From: Candidatus Bathyarchaeia archaeon | Lineage (GTDB): Archaea; Thermoproteota; Bathyarchaeia; Bathyarchaeales; Bathycorpusculaceae | Length of the DNA stretch: 64,000 nt | NCBI GenBank assembly: GCA_038873195.1 | Contig: JAVZEV010000002.1 | Span: 1 to 64,000 of the forward strand | Direction: 5' to 3' | Shown: positions 47,060 to 55,628 of the stretch, piece after piece | Numbering within the stretch: position 1 is the first letter of the stretch | How the letters are laid out: each line of letters begins with the position of its first letter | Translations under genes and position numbers: made by a program | Notes under the pieces: generated by a model | Told to the model about the DNA's origin: nothing | Seen by the model: only the letters and a program-made list of their open reading frames with translations | Databases searched by the model: none

Positions 47060-47899
47060 TTAAGCCTTCACTATGTTTTTTCTGTAAACCCACATCACAA
47101 GAGGGAGTGCTATCGCCAAATAGGAAATGTGAACGATTATTCTTGCCCATTCTGCGCTTACCGTATAACCGAACAACACTGCAAATATAGAGCCTATTAC
47201 GCCTTTATGATGAAGTGGGCTGTCCGCGGGAATGTTCAAAGCATACGCTGATTCGCTTAGCCAACCAGCTTTGAAACCAGTTTCTTCATAATATTCCAAA
47301 AGTTCATGCGTGCCATAGCCGGCTAAGCCGCCCGCGAGCAGAATTAACATTACGCTTGTTAAATAGAAGAATCTTTGCAGGTTAATTTTCATGCCAGCTA
47401 CGAAAATGCCGTAAGCCAACAGAACAGCGGTTAAGATTCCTAAAAGCATTCCAGTCAGCGTCGCTATTGCATCGTTTAATAGAAACGGTGTAAGAAAAAG
47501 GACGGTTTCGAAACCTTCTCTGAAAACCACGATAAATCCAAGGGAAGATAATCCGATTATGGCGCTTCGTGATGCTGCACGTTCAACATGTTTCTCCGTT
47601 TCTTCACGAATGTGTCTGCCCTTAACAGCCATCCAATAAATCATGAAGGACAAAACTGCAACGGCGATAAATGCTGCCAATGCTTCAAATAGTAGCCTAA
47701 AAGTGTCTGGAAGAATGCCATATGTAAACCAAACAATCACGCTTATACTAAGGCTGGCGACTACGGCTGAGGATATTCCATACCACACGTAACGCGTCAA
47801 ACCATGTCTACCGCTTCTAGCTAGATAAGACAATATTATTGCGGCTATTAGCGCCGCTTCAAGGGTTTCTCTAAAAGTTATTAGGTATTGTCCAAACAT
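47060..47899 (-). CDS. FTR1-family iron permease
   Basis: This 279-residue membrane protein of the iron/lead permease family has seven hydrophobic segments. Two REXXE motifs that bind ferric iron are present: FRETLEAALIAA at the N-terminus and FREGFETVLFL in the fourth segment. It takes up iron, in bacteria together with a periplasmic partner that is not seen here. It starts next to the regulator gene, with which it abuts by one base, so iron uptake is probably under that regulator's control. Confidence 0.9.
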   Translation of the reverse strand: MFGQYLITFRETLEAALIAAIILSYLARSGRHGLTRYVWYGISSAVVASLSISVIVWFTYGILPDTFRLLFEALAAFIAVAVLSFMIYWMAVKGRHIREETEKHVERAASRSAIIGLSSLGFIVVFREGFETVLFLTPFLLNDAIATLTGMLLGILTAVLLAYGIFVAGMKINLQRFFYLTSVMLILLAGGLAGYGTHELLEYYEETGFKAGWLSESAYALNIPADSPLHHKGVIGSIFAVLFGYTVSAEWARIIVHISYLAIALPLVMWVYRKNIVKA

Positions 47900-48298
47900 T
47901 TACATGCACTTCAACGCATCTGTGAGTAGGCATAATTCACATTTTTCGATATCAATTGCGGGGTCAAGGGTCTTGTGCATTTGACACAGCAAGCCTTTGA
48001 AACGTATTGTTTTGCAGATTTCGCAGAATGCTTGAATGAAGCTTTTACGGGATAAATCACCTTTTGCTAAGGCTTCTGCCAGATTTTCTATTAGTTTTGT
48101 TATTTCTGGGTCGTTTTCTAGGTTTATGGCTTTGCCGCGCATTTTTCTTTCGTATAGGCTTATGGCGGGTTGGCTTATTCCTAGTCGTTTAGCTGCTTCT
48201 GTCTGTGTTAGGTTATACTTTGTTGTGAGTGTTTTGGCTATCATGGCGCGGACTGGGGGTAATAGGCATTTTACTGCTACTTCGCAGGGAAGCGACAT
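47900..48298 (-). CDS. HTH regulator with Cys-rich C-terminal domain
   Basis: This 132-residue predicted DNA-binding protein has a helix-turn-helix (LTQTEAAKRLGISQPAISLYE, about residues 30-50) followed by a domain with six cysteines (CEICKTIRFKGLLCQ ... CELCLLTDALKC). The cysteines could bind a metal or an Fe-S cluster and act as an iron or redox sensor. It lies directly before the iron permease and divergent from the flavodiiron protein, with a perfect palindrome in between that I propose as its operator. Confidence 0.8.
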   Translation of the reverse strand: MSLPCEVAVKCLLPPVRAMIAKTLTTKYNLTQTEAAKRLGISQPAISLYERKMRGKAINLENDPEITKLIENLAEALAKGDLSRKSFIQAFCEICKTIRFKGLLCQMHKTLDPAIDIEKCELCLLTDALKCM

Positions 48299-48332
48299 TT
48301 ATGTTGTCTCCGGATAGTATTGTGTAGAAAGG

Positions 48333-48360
48333 CATAAATATACTTTATTACAATTGTAAT
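48333..48360 (+). promoter_or_regulatory. Flavodiiron promoter with 14-bp perfect palindrome
   Basis: ATAAATATA at 48334-48342 is a TATA box, and ATTACAATTGTAAT at 48347-48360 is a perfect palindrome located between it and the ATG at 48367. A palindrome at the expected transcription start is a classic repressor site. The divergent HTH gene starts at 48298. Confidence 0.6.
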
Positions 48361-48366
48361 ATTAAA

Positions 48367-49569
48367 ATGAGGGAACACAACATGAAATGGAGAAACATAA
48401 CCAAACTTTCAGAAAACGTTTACTGGGTCGGCGCAAGAGACTGGAACCGCAGACTTTTCGACGCATTAATTCCACTACCAAAAGGAACAAGCTACAACGC
48501 CTACTTAGTAATAGGCAAAAACAAAACGGCATTAATCGATACGGTAAACCCAGGCTTTGAGAAAGAACTAGAAGAAAAAATACGCATGGTTGTAGACCCA
48601 AGCGAAATTGACTATGTAGTAATGAACCATGCAGAACCAGATCATGCAGGCACAATACCATATATTATGGGACTTAACCATAAAGCTAAACTGGTGACAA
48701 CAAGCAAAGGCGCCAAAATGGCCCAAACATTCTACAAAGTCCCAGAAGAACGAATAATAACGGTTAAAGACCAAGAAACCATCGATTTAGGCGGCAAAAC
48801 CTTACGTTTTATAGAAGCACCAATGCTTCACTGGCCAGAAACAATGTTCACGTATCTGCAAGAGGATAAAATTCTGTTTCCATGCGACTTTTTCGGTTCA
48901 CACTTGGCAAAGGGACAATATGACGATGAAGTGGAAGACTTGCTTGTTCACGCTCAGAGATATTGGGGTGAAATAATGATGCCTTTTGCCGTTATGGCTA
49001 AAAGAGCGTTAGAAAAAATAAAGGATTTAGAAATTAAGATGATTGCGCCAAGCCATGGACCAATCCATAGAAATCCCGAACGCATACGAAATGCCTATTA
49101 TAAGTGGGCAAACGGAGAAACAAAACAAAAAGCAATCATTGTTTACGTAACTATGTGGAACAGCACAGAAAAAATGATTCAATCAATCGCGGACACTTTA
49201 GCGTCCGAAGGCATCGAAATCGCACTGTATAATTTAACATTAAGCGATATTGGAGATGTCGCTAAAGATTTGGTAGACTCGAAAGCCATAGTGTTAGGCG
49301 CACCCACAGTTTTAGGCGGTGCACACCCATTAGCCGTTTACGCCACTTATTTGGTGAAAGCCTTAAAACCGCCACTCAAATTCGCCGTCGTTCTAAGCTC
49401 TTATGGGTGGGGCGGAGGCGCAATAAAGCAAGTTCAAGAAGTTCTCGGTCCATCAAAAATAGAAGTTGTCGGCGCGTTAGAAGTTAACGGTCCACCAACA
49501 GAGAATGATATCAGTAAAATAGTTGAACTGGGTAAAACTCTTGCTGGAAAGATTAAGGAGACGCCGTGA
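48367..49569 (+). CDS. fprA: Flavodiiron protein (A-type flavoprotein, O2/NO reductase)
   Basis: This 400-residue protein has a metallo-beta-lactamase-like diiron domain (HAEPDHAG as the HxExDH motif, and a distal His in MLHWPETMFTY and SHGPIHR) followed by a C-terminal flavodoxin domain (IIVYVTMWNSTEKM for FMN binding). The family reduces O2 to water or NO to N2O in anaerobes. The start has TATA and a palindrome upstream. The stop overlaps the next start (TGATG), so it is coupled to the DUF438 protein. Confidence 0.95.
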   Translation: MREHNMKWRNITKLSENVYWVGARDWNRRLFDALIPLPKGTSYNAYLVIGKNKTALIDTVNPGFEKELEEKIRMVVDPSEIDYVVMNHAEPDHAGTIPYIMGLNHKAKLVTTSKGAKMAQTFYKVPEERIITVKDQETIDLGGKTLRFIEAPMLHWPETMFTYLQEDKILFPCDFFGSHLAKGQYDDEVEDLLVHAQRYWGEIMMPFAVMAKRALEKIKDLEIKMIAPSHGPIHRNPERIRNAYYKWANGETKQKAIIVYVTMWNSTEKMIQSIADTLASEGIEIALYNLTLSDIGDVAKDLVDSKAIVLGAPTVLGGAHPLAVYATYLVKALKPPLKFAVVLSSYGWGGGAIKQVQEVLGPSKIEVVGALEVNGPPTENDISKIVELGKTLAGKIKETP

Positions 49570-50795
49570 TGAGCGAAATAGCCGAGAACAAGAAGAAAAT
49601 GCTGAAAGAAATAATCACGCAGTTGCATGCGGGTGTTCCGCCTCAACAAGTAAAAGAGAGATTTAAACAATTTTTAGGAAGCATAAGCTCAGAAGAAATT
49701 GCTAAAATTGAAAATGAACTTCTTAAAGAAGGCATGCCAAGAGAGGAAATTCAACGCCTATGCGATGTTCACCTTGCAGTTTTTAGGGAACAGTTAGAAA
49801 AGCAGAAGCCAGAGATTCCTCCAGAACGTCCGATTGGAATTCTATTAGAAGAACATAAAATTATGTTGCAACTCGCAGAAAAACTCGCTTCTGTTACAAA
49901 CAAGATTAAGCAGATAAACGACAAAAATTACGTTGGAGACGCAATCCACCAACTGCAACACATAGCAAGAGACTTCACAGACTCAGAAAAACATTACTTA
50001 CGCGAAGAAAACGTGCTCTTCCCAGTCATAGAAAAACATGGAATCACTGAGCCACCAACAATAATGTGGATGGAGCACAACCAGATAAGAGAGAAAAAGA
50101 AACAACTCAGCAACCTAGTCGGAAAATACGACAACACAGATTTTCAAGACTTTAAGAAACAGCTCGTAGAAGCTTCTGCTGCATTAAACGAAATTCTCCC
50201 AAGCCACTTTTTCAAAGAAAACAACATACTATTTCCAACCGCAATTAAAATTATTACAACCGAAGAATGGACAGATATCAGGCGCGAGTTTGATGAAATT
50301 GGATACTGCTGTTTCACACCGCCACACATTATAGCAGCACCAAAACTCGAAGAAACAAAAAAAGAAGAAGTATTAGCACATGAGGGCGTACTACAATTTG
50401 AAACTGGCTCTCTCTCAAAAGACGAAACCGAAGCCATTTTAAACGCGCTTCCAATAGACATATCATTCGTCGACGCAAACGACACCGTGAAATACTTCAA
50501 CAAAGCAGAAAAAAGAATATTTATCCGCACAAAAGCCGTCATTGGACGCAAAGTTCAGCTCTGCCACCCACAAAAAAGCGTCCACATAGTAAACAAAATC
50601 CTAGAAGCCTTCAAAACAGGCAAAAAGGACATGGCGGAATTCTGGATTACAATGGATAACCGCCTAATACACATAAGATACTTCGCTGTGAGAGATCAAA
50701 ACGGAAAATACCTCGGAACAATAGAAGTAACACAGGACTTAACAGACATAAAGAAAATTGAAGGAGAAAAAAGACTTCTAGACTGGAAGGAATGA
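49569..50795 (+). CDS. DUF438 / hemerythrin-like / PAS sensor protein
   Basis: This 408-residue protein has three parts: DUF438 (about 1-80), a hemerythrin HHE domain (LLEEHKIMLQ, later EKHYLREENVLFP and WMEHNQIREKKKQ, SHFFKENNILFP), and a C-terminal PAS domain (about 290-400; FVDANDTVKYFNKAEKRIF). The hemerythrin fold binds O2 or NO at a diiron site; the PAS may sense redox or a ligand. No kinase or output domain is visible. It is coupled to the flavodiiron gene, suggesting a shared role in oxygen or NO handling. Confidence 0.85.
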   Translation: MSEIAENKKKMLKEIITQLHAGVPPQQVKERFKQFLGSISSEEIAKIENELLKEGMPREEIQRLCDVHLAVFREQLEKQKPEIPPERPIGILLEEHKIMLQLAEKLASVTNKIKQINDKNYVGDAIHQLQHIARDFTDSEKHYLREENVLFPVIEKHGITEPPTIMWMEHNQIREKKKQLSNLVGKYDNTDFQDFKKQLVEASAALNEILPSHFFKENNILFPTAIKIITTEEWTDIRREFDEIGYCCFTPPHIIAAPKLEETKKEEVLAHEGVLQFETGSLSKDETEAILNALPIDISFVDANDTVKYFNKAEKRIFIRTKAVIGRKVQLCHPQKSVHIVNKILEAFKTGKKDMAEFWITMDNRLIHIRYFAVRDQNGKYLGTIEVTQDLTDIKKIEGEKRLLDWKE

Positions 50796-50841
50796 AAAAT
50801 CTTCAAAAAAACATGTAGAATTTTGGTGCATCATTCAAAAA

Positions 50842-51157
50842 GGCTGGCGTGTTGGCTGTAACCCGCCTTCTGTTCCGTGGCATTTGACTAATCGGGCTAC
50901 CCGCGCCTTGGGTAGATTCCGCATCAGCGTCTGTTTGCCCTTTCCACTTGCAGGACGGCCGTTTCACCGCTTCCAGCCCAGCATTCTCAACAACTTAGTA
51001 TGCATCATCGGCACTTGCGGGGTGGACGTTTCGTTTCTGCTCCGTTGCCAAGGCTCTCGCCTTACATCCTTGCGGATGTTGCAATTCTACGTGTGGGCGG
51101 AGTTTCCTCAAGCCTTCTGTTACGAGGCTCGAAAGCCACTCACCAACTCGCCAGCCC
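50842..51157 (-). ncRNA. rnpB: RNase P RNA
   Basis: On the minus strand the P1 arms GGCTGGCGAGTTGG (51156-51143) and CCAACACGCCAGCC (50855-50842) pair. Near the 5' side is GAGGAAACTCCGCCC, the CR-I region of archaeal RNase P RNA, and near the 3' end is ACAGAAGGCGGGTTA, the CR-V region. Together these make the assignment secure. Length is about 316 nt. The RNA processes the 5' ends of tRNAs. Open frames over this region are chance. Confidence 0.92.
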
Positions 51158-51250
51158 AAAATATGAAAGGTAAACACTGCTCAATAAGAATTTTGGAAAC
51201 CTTAATTTTGTTAAGTCTATACCTTAATTGCGTTAGCGAGTGGCTAGGGC

Positions 51251-51838
51251 ATGTTTAAGCGTGTTATTTTAGTGACGGGAACTCCATGCGTTGGAAAAAC
51301 TTCAGTCGCGCGCTTGCTTACTTCCAAGCTTGGTGCCTTGTACATTAATTTGACCGAGTTAGCTACACGTGAAAATCTTGTTTCTGGAAAGGATGAACAG
51401 CGAAACTCCATAATTGTTGACGAAAGCAAGATGCGACGGAAAATTGATGAAATCGTTAAGAGTTCCGATAAAGATAACGTCATCATTGATGGACATTACG
51501 CTGTGAACGTTACTCCTAAAGAGCTTATAACTCATGCTTTTGTTTTGAGGCGGGACCCTGTTGAACTACGTGCTTTCATGGAGAAATGCGGTTTTTCCAA
51601 CCGCAAACTGTGGGAGAATTTAGCGGCTGAAATTTTGGATGTTTGTTTGGTTGACGCTTTAAACGTGCTTGGAAAGGATAAGGTTTGCGAGTTAAATGTG
51701 TCTGGTAAAAGCGTAGAAGAGATTGCGGAGGAAATCATAGAAGTTTTGGAAAAACGCAAAAAATGCCGCGTGGGCATTGTGGATTGGATAGGAAAGTTAG
51801 AAAGTGAAGGCTTGCTGAGTGAGTTTCTGAAAATTTGA
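51251..51838 (+). CDS. AK6/Fap7-family adenylate kinase-like protein
   Basis: This 195-residue protein has the P-loop TGTPCVGKTSVARLL at residues 8-22, then NVIIDGHYAVNVTP and LRRDPVELRAFMEKCGF, which match the Fap7/AK6 family. Eukaryotic members act in 18S rRNA maturation together with uS11; archaeal members are thought to act likewise. It lies just after the RNase P RNA gene, divergent. Confidence 0.85.
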   Translation: MFKRVILVTGTPCVGKTSVARLLTSKLGALYINLTELATRENLVSGKDEQRNSIIVDESKMRRKIDEIVKSSDKDNVIIDGHYAVNVTPKELITHAFVLRRDPVELRAFMEKCGFSNRKLWENLAAEILDVCLVDALNVLGKDKVCELNVSGKSVEEIAEEIIEVLEKRKKCRVGIVDWIGKLESEGLLSEFLKI

Positions 51839-51843
51839 TGTTT

Positions 51844-52203
51844 TCATCTCAAACTAAGAGCGATTTGTTGTCTTGTTAGCAGTGTGACTTTTCTTCTGTT
51901 TGCGTAAGCTTTTGCGTGGTCGCTGAAGTTTTCTCCAATCAAAATTGGATTTGACAAACCTGCGTCTTCGGAAGCCTTGTCCAAGTTTATTACAACATTT
52001 ATGCCTATCGTTCGGTTCCAGTCTCTTATCCAAACTCCTTGGGCGGTGCGTCCTTTTTGGACGATTAGGTCGAATTTTCTTGAGATTCCACTGTAGCCTT
52101 CGAGAGCGGTTGTTTCTTGTATTTTGTAGCCTGCTTTTGTGAAATAGCGCATTGCAAGCTTGGCTAGGTCAGATGGCGTTTTTGTCTTCTCTTCGCTGTT
52201 CAT
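51844..52203 (-). CDS. Restriction-endonuclease-fold-like hypothetical protein
   Basis: This 119-residue protein has an N-terminal helix (SDLAKLAMRYFTKAGYKI) and a FDLIVQKG strand that recalls the PD-(D/E)XK fold. The usual ExK pair is not visible; the corresponding strand reads GVWIRDWNRTIG. It may be an inactive or divergent member. Function unknown. Confidence 0.6.
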   Translation of the reverse strand: MNSEEKTKTPSDLAKLAMRYFTKAGYKIQETTALEGYSGISRKFDLIVQKGRTAQGVWIRDWNRTIGINVVINLDKASEDAGLSNPILIGENFSDHAKAYANRRKVTLLTRQQIALSLR

Positions 52204-52268
52204 TTGTTTTCCTCGTGTATTAAGCGTTATTTAGTTGTGTGTGGAAAAGGTTTTCGGATGGTGCCATT

Positions 52269-52463
52269 ATGGAGTCGTTCTTAATAGTTGTTTGCGGTAG
52301 TTGTGGAGGATTTTTGCTGGCTAAGGCTGAGCAAAAAACGAGGACATGCCCATACTGTGGCTCTAAAGTCGAGTTGAAAAAAGCTAAGAAAGTGGCTTCA
52401 GCGAAAAATGCCTACGAGGCGTCAGCAATTCTGCGCAAGATAAAAGGTGCTAAGCGCCAATAG
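52269..52463 (+). CDS. Zinc-ribbon protein (DUF1922-like)
   Basis: This small protein (64 residues) has one zinc ribbon, CGSCGGFLLA...CPYCGSKVEL, followed by a basic helical tail. It resembles the archaeal DUF1922 family; function unknown. ATG 52269 has GGTG just upstream, while the longer frame from 52239 adds unrelated residues. Its 3' end overlaps the convergent ZIP gene by 14 bp. Confidence 0.75.
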   Translation: MESFLIVVCGSCGGFLLAKAEQKTRTCPYCGSKVELKKAKKVASAKNAYEASAILRKIKGAKRQ

Positions 52464-53187
52464 CAATTTTAAGGTAAGCCATCAACACTATTCCCAATAG
52501 AATGACTATTAACTGAACTAGTGATTCAGAGGCACGGAATTTTTTGTGAAGTTCAGGCATTAGGTCTGTGGCCGCGACATAGATGAAGCCGCCTGCAGCA
52601 AAGGGAACCAGCATAGCGGTTACGTCATGAAGATAAATCAAAAAGTAAGTTATCAATGCGCCTAAAATTGCTGTTATGGCGGAGATAAAGTTGTACGTCA
52701 GCGCCTTCTTTTTGCTTAGACCCCCATAAACAAGCACACCAAAATCGCCTATCTCTTGCGGAATTTCGTGGAAAATTACAGCCAGTGTTGTGGCAAAGCC
52801 TAAGTCGAAACGAAACATGAACGTGGCGGCTATTACTGCTCCGTCAATAAAATTGTGAATCCCGTCTCCAATAAGATTAAGGTATACAAACATGTGCACT
52901 GGGCATTCTTCTTCGTGACAGTGGCGCCAATAAAAGAACTTTTCTAGGGCAAAGAAGACGACGATGCCGAGGATTACATAGTAAAAAGTGCTTGTTCCAT
53001 TTGCTTCGTAAGCTTCCGGCAGTAAATGCAAGAATGCTCCGCCTAATAGAGTGCCTGAGGAAAAACCTACCAGCGCCATTAGGATACGTTTTAAGAAACC
53101 CTCTTTTGAACCTATGAAAATTATTCCTGCAAATGCTATTAGGCTTACAGTGGTTACTGAAGCTAAAATAGCAGCTAAATCGTTCAT
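52450..53187 (-). CDS. ZIP family metal transporter
   Basis: This 245-residue membrane protein of the ZIP family has eight predicted helices. Diagnostic are DGIHNFIDGAVIAATFMF (helix IV with the metal-binding HN..D) and FHEIPQEIGDFGVLVYGG (helix V HEIPQE). ZIP proteins import Zn2+ or Fe2+. A HCHEEECPVH segment before helix IV may bind metal. Its start overlaps the stop of the tRNA thiolase gene by 4 bp. Confidence 0.92.
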   Translation of the reverse strand: MNDLAAILASVTTVSLIAFAGIIFIGSKEGFLKRILMALVGFSSGTLLGGAFLHLLPEAYEANGTSTFYYVILGIVVFFALEKFFYWRHCHEEECPVHMFVYLNLIGDGIHNFIDGAVIAATFMFRFDLGFATTLAVIFHEIPQEIGDFGVLVYGGLSKKKALTYNFISAITAILGALITYFLIYLHDVTAMLVPFAAGGFIYVAATDLMPELHKKFRASESLVQLIVILLGIVLMAYLKIAIGA

Positions 53188-54176
53188 TGCTTTTTGTTCA
53201 AACTCCTCTTGTTTATATGAATATCGGTCTTTTTGCGTATCTGCTTAAGCATCTGGCAGGTTCTGCACACTTTTTCGGTTGTTGGCTCTCCACATTCACT
53301 GCATTCGCTTAATCCTTCTTTCTCTGCCATAGCTTCCAATGCCGGTCGGATTTTTTCGATAGATTTAAAAATTGTGAATTTTATTCCAGCATGCCTCTCT
53401 TCCATTCTATTTAGCATTACTCGAACGTCGTTTCTTAGCGCTTCAGAAGCGTATGGACATGGAACACTTTGAAACTTTACCTTTTTAACATACGCATATA
53501 GAGCTGTTTCTTTTTCTGGAATTTCGCAGAAGGGTTTTACACGTTGTACAAGTTTCGGGTATGCTTCGTCCGTGACTGGTTTTTCTCGGGCTATACGCAA
53601 AACGTCACCATGAAAGACGTTTAACAGAATTGTTTGTGTTTCATCATCCAGTGTATGAGCGGTTACAAGTTTGTCGACTTTGAGTTTTCTAGCTACCGTG
53701 TTTAATGCTCTTCTTCGCATTACACCGCAAAAGGCGCATGGTGTGGGTCCGCTGTTACCTCTTAATTTTAAATGCTTAACAATTTCGTCAAGTGTGCAAC
53801 CGAAAAGTTTTTGGAAAGAAACTACGTGATGTTTGATGCCAAGTTTTCTGCAGTTTTCAGCGGCTATTTTCAAAGCTTCGTCACGGTAACCTTTGATTCC
53901 TTCGTCCACCGTAACCGCAACAAGCGAAGCCTTCGGATATTGCCGCTCCAATTTAGCCAAAATATGAAGAAGACTCACGCTGTCTTTTCCGCCGGAAACA
54001 GCCACCGCTATTTTATCATTAAAATTGAGCATTTGGTATTTGGCGATGGTTGCTTTCACTTTTGTCTCGATTGATTCAGTGAAGCATTTTTTGCAGAGTT
54101 TCTCTCCAGAGTAAGGTCTTGAGAAAAAAGCTTCTTTGCGGTTACAGGCAGTGCAGATAATTGTATTGGCGGTCAC
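53184..54176 (-). CDS. ttuA: tRNA 2-thiolation PP-loop ATPase (TtuA/Ncs6 family)
   Basis: This 330-residue protein belongs to the TtcA/TtuA/Ncs6 family that thiolates tRNA. It has an N-terminal zinc finger (CTACNRKEAF ... CKKC), the PP-loop SGGKDSVSLL, the catalytic/Fe-S cysteines in PTPCAFCGVMRRRAL and the later CPYASEALRND, and a C-terminal zinc finger (CSECGEPTTEKVCRTC). Archaeal members use a ubiquitin-like sulfur carrier; none is adjacent. It is transcribed before the ZIP transporter. Confidence 0.88.
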   Translation of the reverse strand: MTANTIICTACNRKEAFFSRPYSGEKLCKKCFTESIETKVKATIAKYQMLNFNDKIAVAVSGGKDSVSLLHILAKLERQYPKASLVAVTVDEGIKGYRDEALKIAAENCRKLGIKHHVVSFQKLFGCTLDEIVKHLKLRGNSGPTPCAFCGVMRRRALNTVARKLKVDKLVTAHTLDDETQTILLNVFHGDVLRIAREKPVTDEAYPKLVQRVKPFCEIPEKETALYAYVKKVKFQSVPCPYASEALRNDVRVMLNRMEERHAGIKFTIFKSIEKIRPALEAMAEKEGLSECSECGEPTTEKVCRTCQMLKQIRKKTDIHINKRSLNKKQ

Positions 54177-54194
54177 GGTTGTTTCACATATTAG

Positions 54195-54800
54195 TTAACT
54201 GAATTCTGCTTTAAACATGTTGTAGACGAGTAAGCCAACGTAGCCTAAAGCTGTGAAAACTGTGAACCATTCAAATATTGGATTGCGATAAACTAACACG
54301 AAAAGCAAGTTAATTGCAGCTACTATAAAGCCATAGAAAGCTATTGGTTTCATGTATTTGGGATGGGTAAACAACGCCCCGCCTAGCAGAACAAGAACTA
54401 TTAGGTTAAGAAAGAAGAAAATGGAAGACCACAAACTGTGAAGACTGCTGTAATCCTCGGAGAAGACGCCAATCATAATCAGAGAGAAAGCGGCAAGAAA
54501 CCCTGCTATCTGCGTACCTATTAACAAGGTTTTTCGCCACTTTTCATCCGTATACCACTTGTATAAACCGCCAAAAAATGGGAAAAGTGCTATTCCCGTG
54601 AGAACACAGCCAATATTGTATAGGATTGCACCTGATGGGTTATAAGTTGAATTTCCTAAATCGCTAAGCCAATTGTCGACTGGATTGTAAGGCGTCGGGA
54701 AGAGAGCCCACGAGGAAAACGTGAATATGCAATAAAGAAGGATGACTGGTATACCTGCGATACAACTCAATGGCAACTTTGAAAGATTCAATTTTCGCAT
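54195..54800 (-). CDS. DUF998 family membrane protein
   Basis: This 201-residue protein has six hydrophobic segments. WLSDLGNSTYNPSGAILYNIGCVL is the DUF998 signature after the first helix. The family is uncharacterised. It starts 18 bp before the ttuA gene in the same direction and could be co-transcribed. Confidence 0.85.
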   Translation of the reverse strand: MRKLNLSKLPLSCIAGIPVILLYCIFTFSSWALFPTPYNPVDNWLSDLGNSTYNPSGAILYNIGCVLTGIALFPFFGGLYKWYTDEKWRKTLLIGTQIAGFLAAFSLIMIGVFSEDYSSLHSLWSSIFFFLNLIVLVLLGGALFTHPKYMKPIAFYGFIVAAINLLFVLVYRNPIFEWFTVFTALGYVGLLVYNMFKAEFS

Positions 54801-54920
54801 TCAACTCCTAATCTGCAAATATGCTTGCTGTTCATATTTTGTTGCCTTTTCGCTTATAATAATTATCAGCAAATTACTAAAATAAATAAAGAGACTTGTC
54901 GTTTAAAAAGAGGCAAAACA

Positions 54921-55628
54921 ATGACTACTAAACCTGAAAGACACGTAGAGTACCGAGAAATAGTTTATGACGCTGAACGTTGGAGTCTACTCAAAGAGTT
55001 TAGGCAAAAAGCCACGCAGTTAATGGAGGCTTTAGAAAGTTTTCATTTGGAATCCGTGGTGCATGGAAGCATTGCACGCGGAGACGTGAACAAGAAAAGC
55101 GATGTTGACGTTTTCATTCCCTCTCAAGTTTCATCTTTCACCGTGGAAACAGCGCTGGAAAAGAGGGGTATACCAGTTAATAGGCGCGTGGTTGTGCAAG
55201 CCACGCCAACATACGCCATGAAAGCCTACATCGAAATAGACGAAAACACGAGCGTCTCGTTTCCTTTAATGAAAATGCGCACAGTAGAGAGAGAATTTTA
55301 CAAATTCGGCGGTGAGGCATCACTAGAAAACTTGAAAGATAACATGCGAGTTTGCGGTGTGGATAAACGTTTGATGCTCATTGAACCTACCAAAGAAGGA
55401 CACAGAGAAATTATCATTATTGGGCGAGAGGAACAAATTGCCAAACTGCTTGGCATATCTGTTGAAACTGTTTTGGACCGCGTTCATGCTTTGCTGAGAA
55501 GAGATGAAGTAGGTAGAACAGGAGTTTTTATTGAAAAAGAACTTTCAAGCGACGAAACTTTTGAGATGGCTTTGAAAAGACTTGCGGACCAGAATCCCGC
55601 AGTTCGTAGGCGAATGAAATCTGTCTAG
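54921..55628 (+). CDS. Nucleotidyltransferase-domain protein
   Basis: This 235-residue protein carries a polymerase-beta-like nucleotidyltransferase domain: VVHGSIARGDVNKKSDVDVFI shows the GS...DxD motif. The C-terminal part (LLGISVETVLDRVHALLRRDEVGRTG) is helical. Members adenylate tRNA, antibiotics or toxins; the target is unknown. ATG 54921 has AGAGG upstream; the longer frame from 54825 includes a non-homologous N-terminus. Its 3' end meets pelota. Confidence 0.75.
   Translation: MTTKPERHVEYREIVYDAERWSLLKEFRQKATQLMEALESFHLESVVHGSIARGDVNKKSDVDVFIPSQVSSFTVETALEKRGIPVNRRVVVQATPTYAMKAYIEIDENTSVSFPLMKMRTVEREFYKFGGEASLENLKDNMRVCGVDKRLMLIEPTKEGHREIIIIGREEQIAKLLGISVETVLDRVHALLRRDEVGRTGVFIEKELSSDETFEMALKRLADQNPAVRRRMKSV

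Noticed and set aside
50884-51258. Open frames over the RNase P RNA
   Set aside because: The region fits RNase P RNA by P1 pairing and the CR-I and CR-V sequences; the frames are cysteine-rich chance readings.
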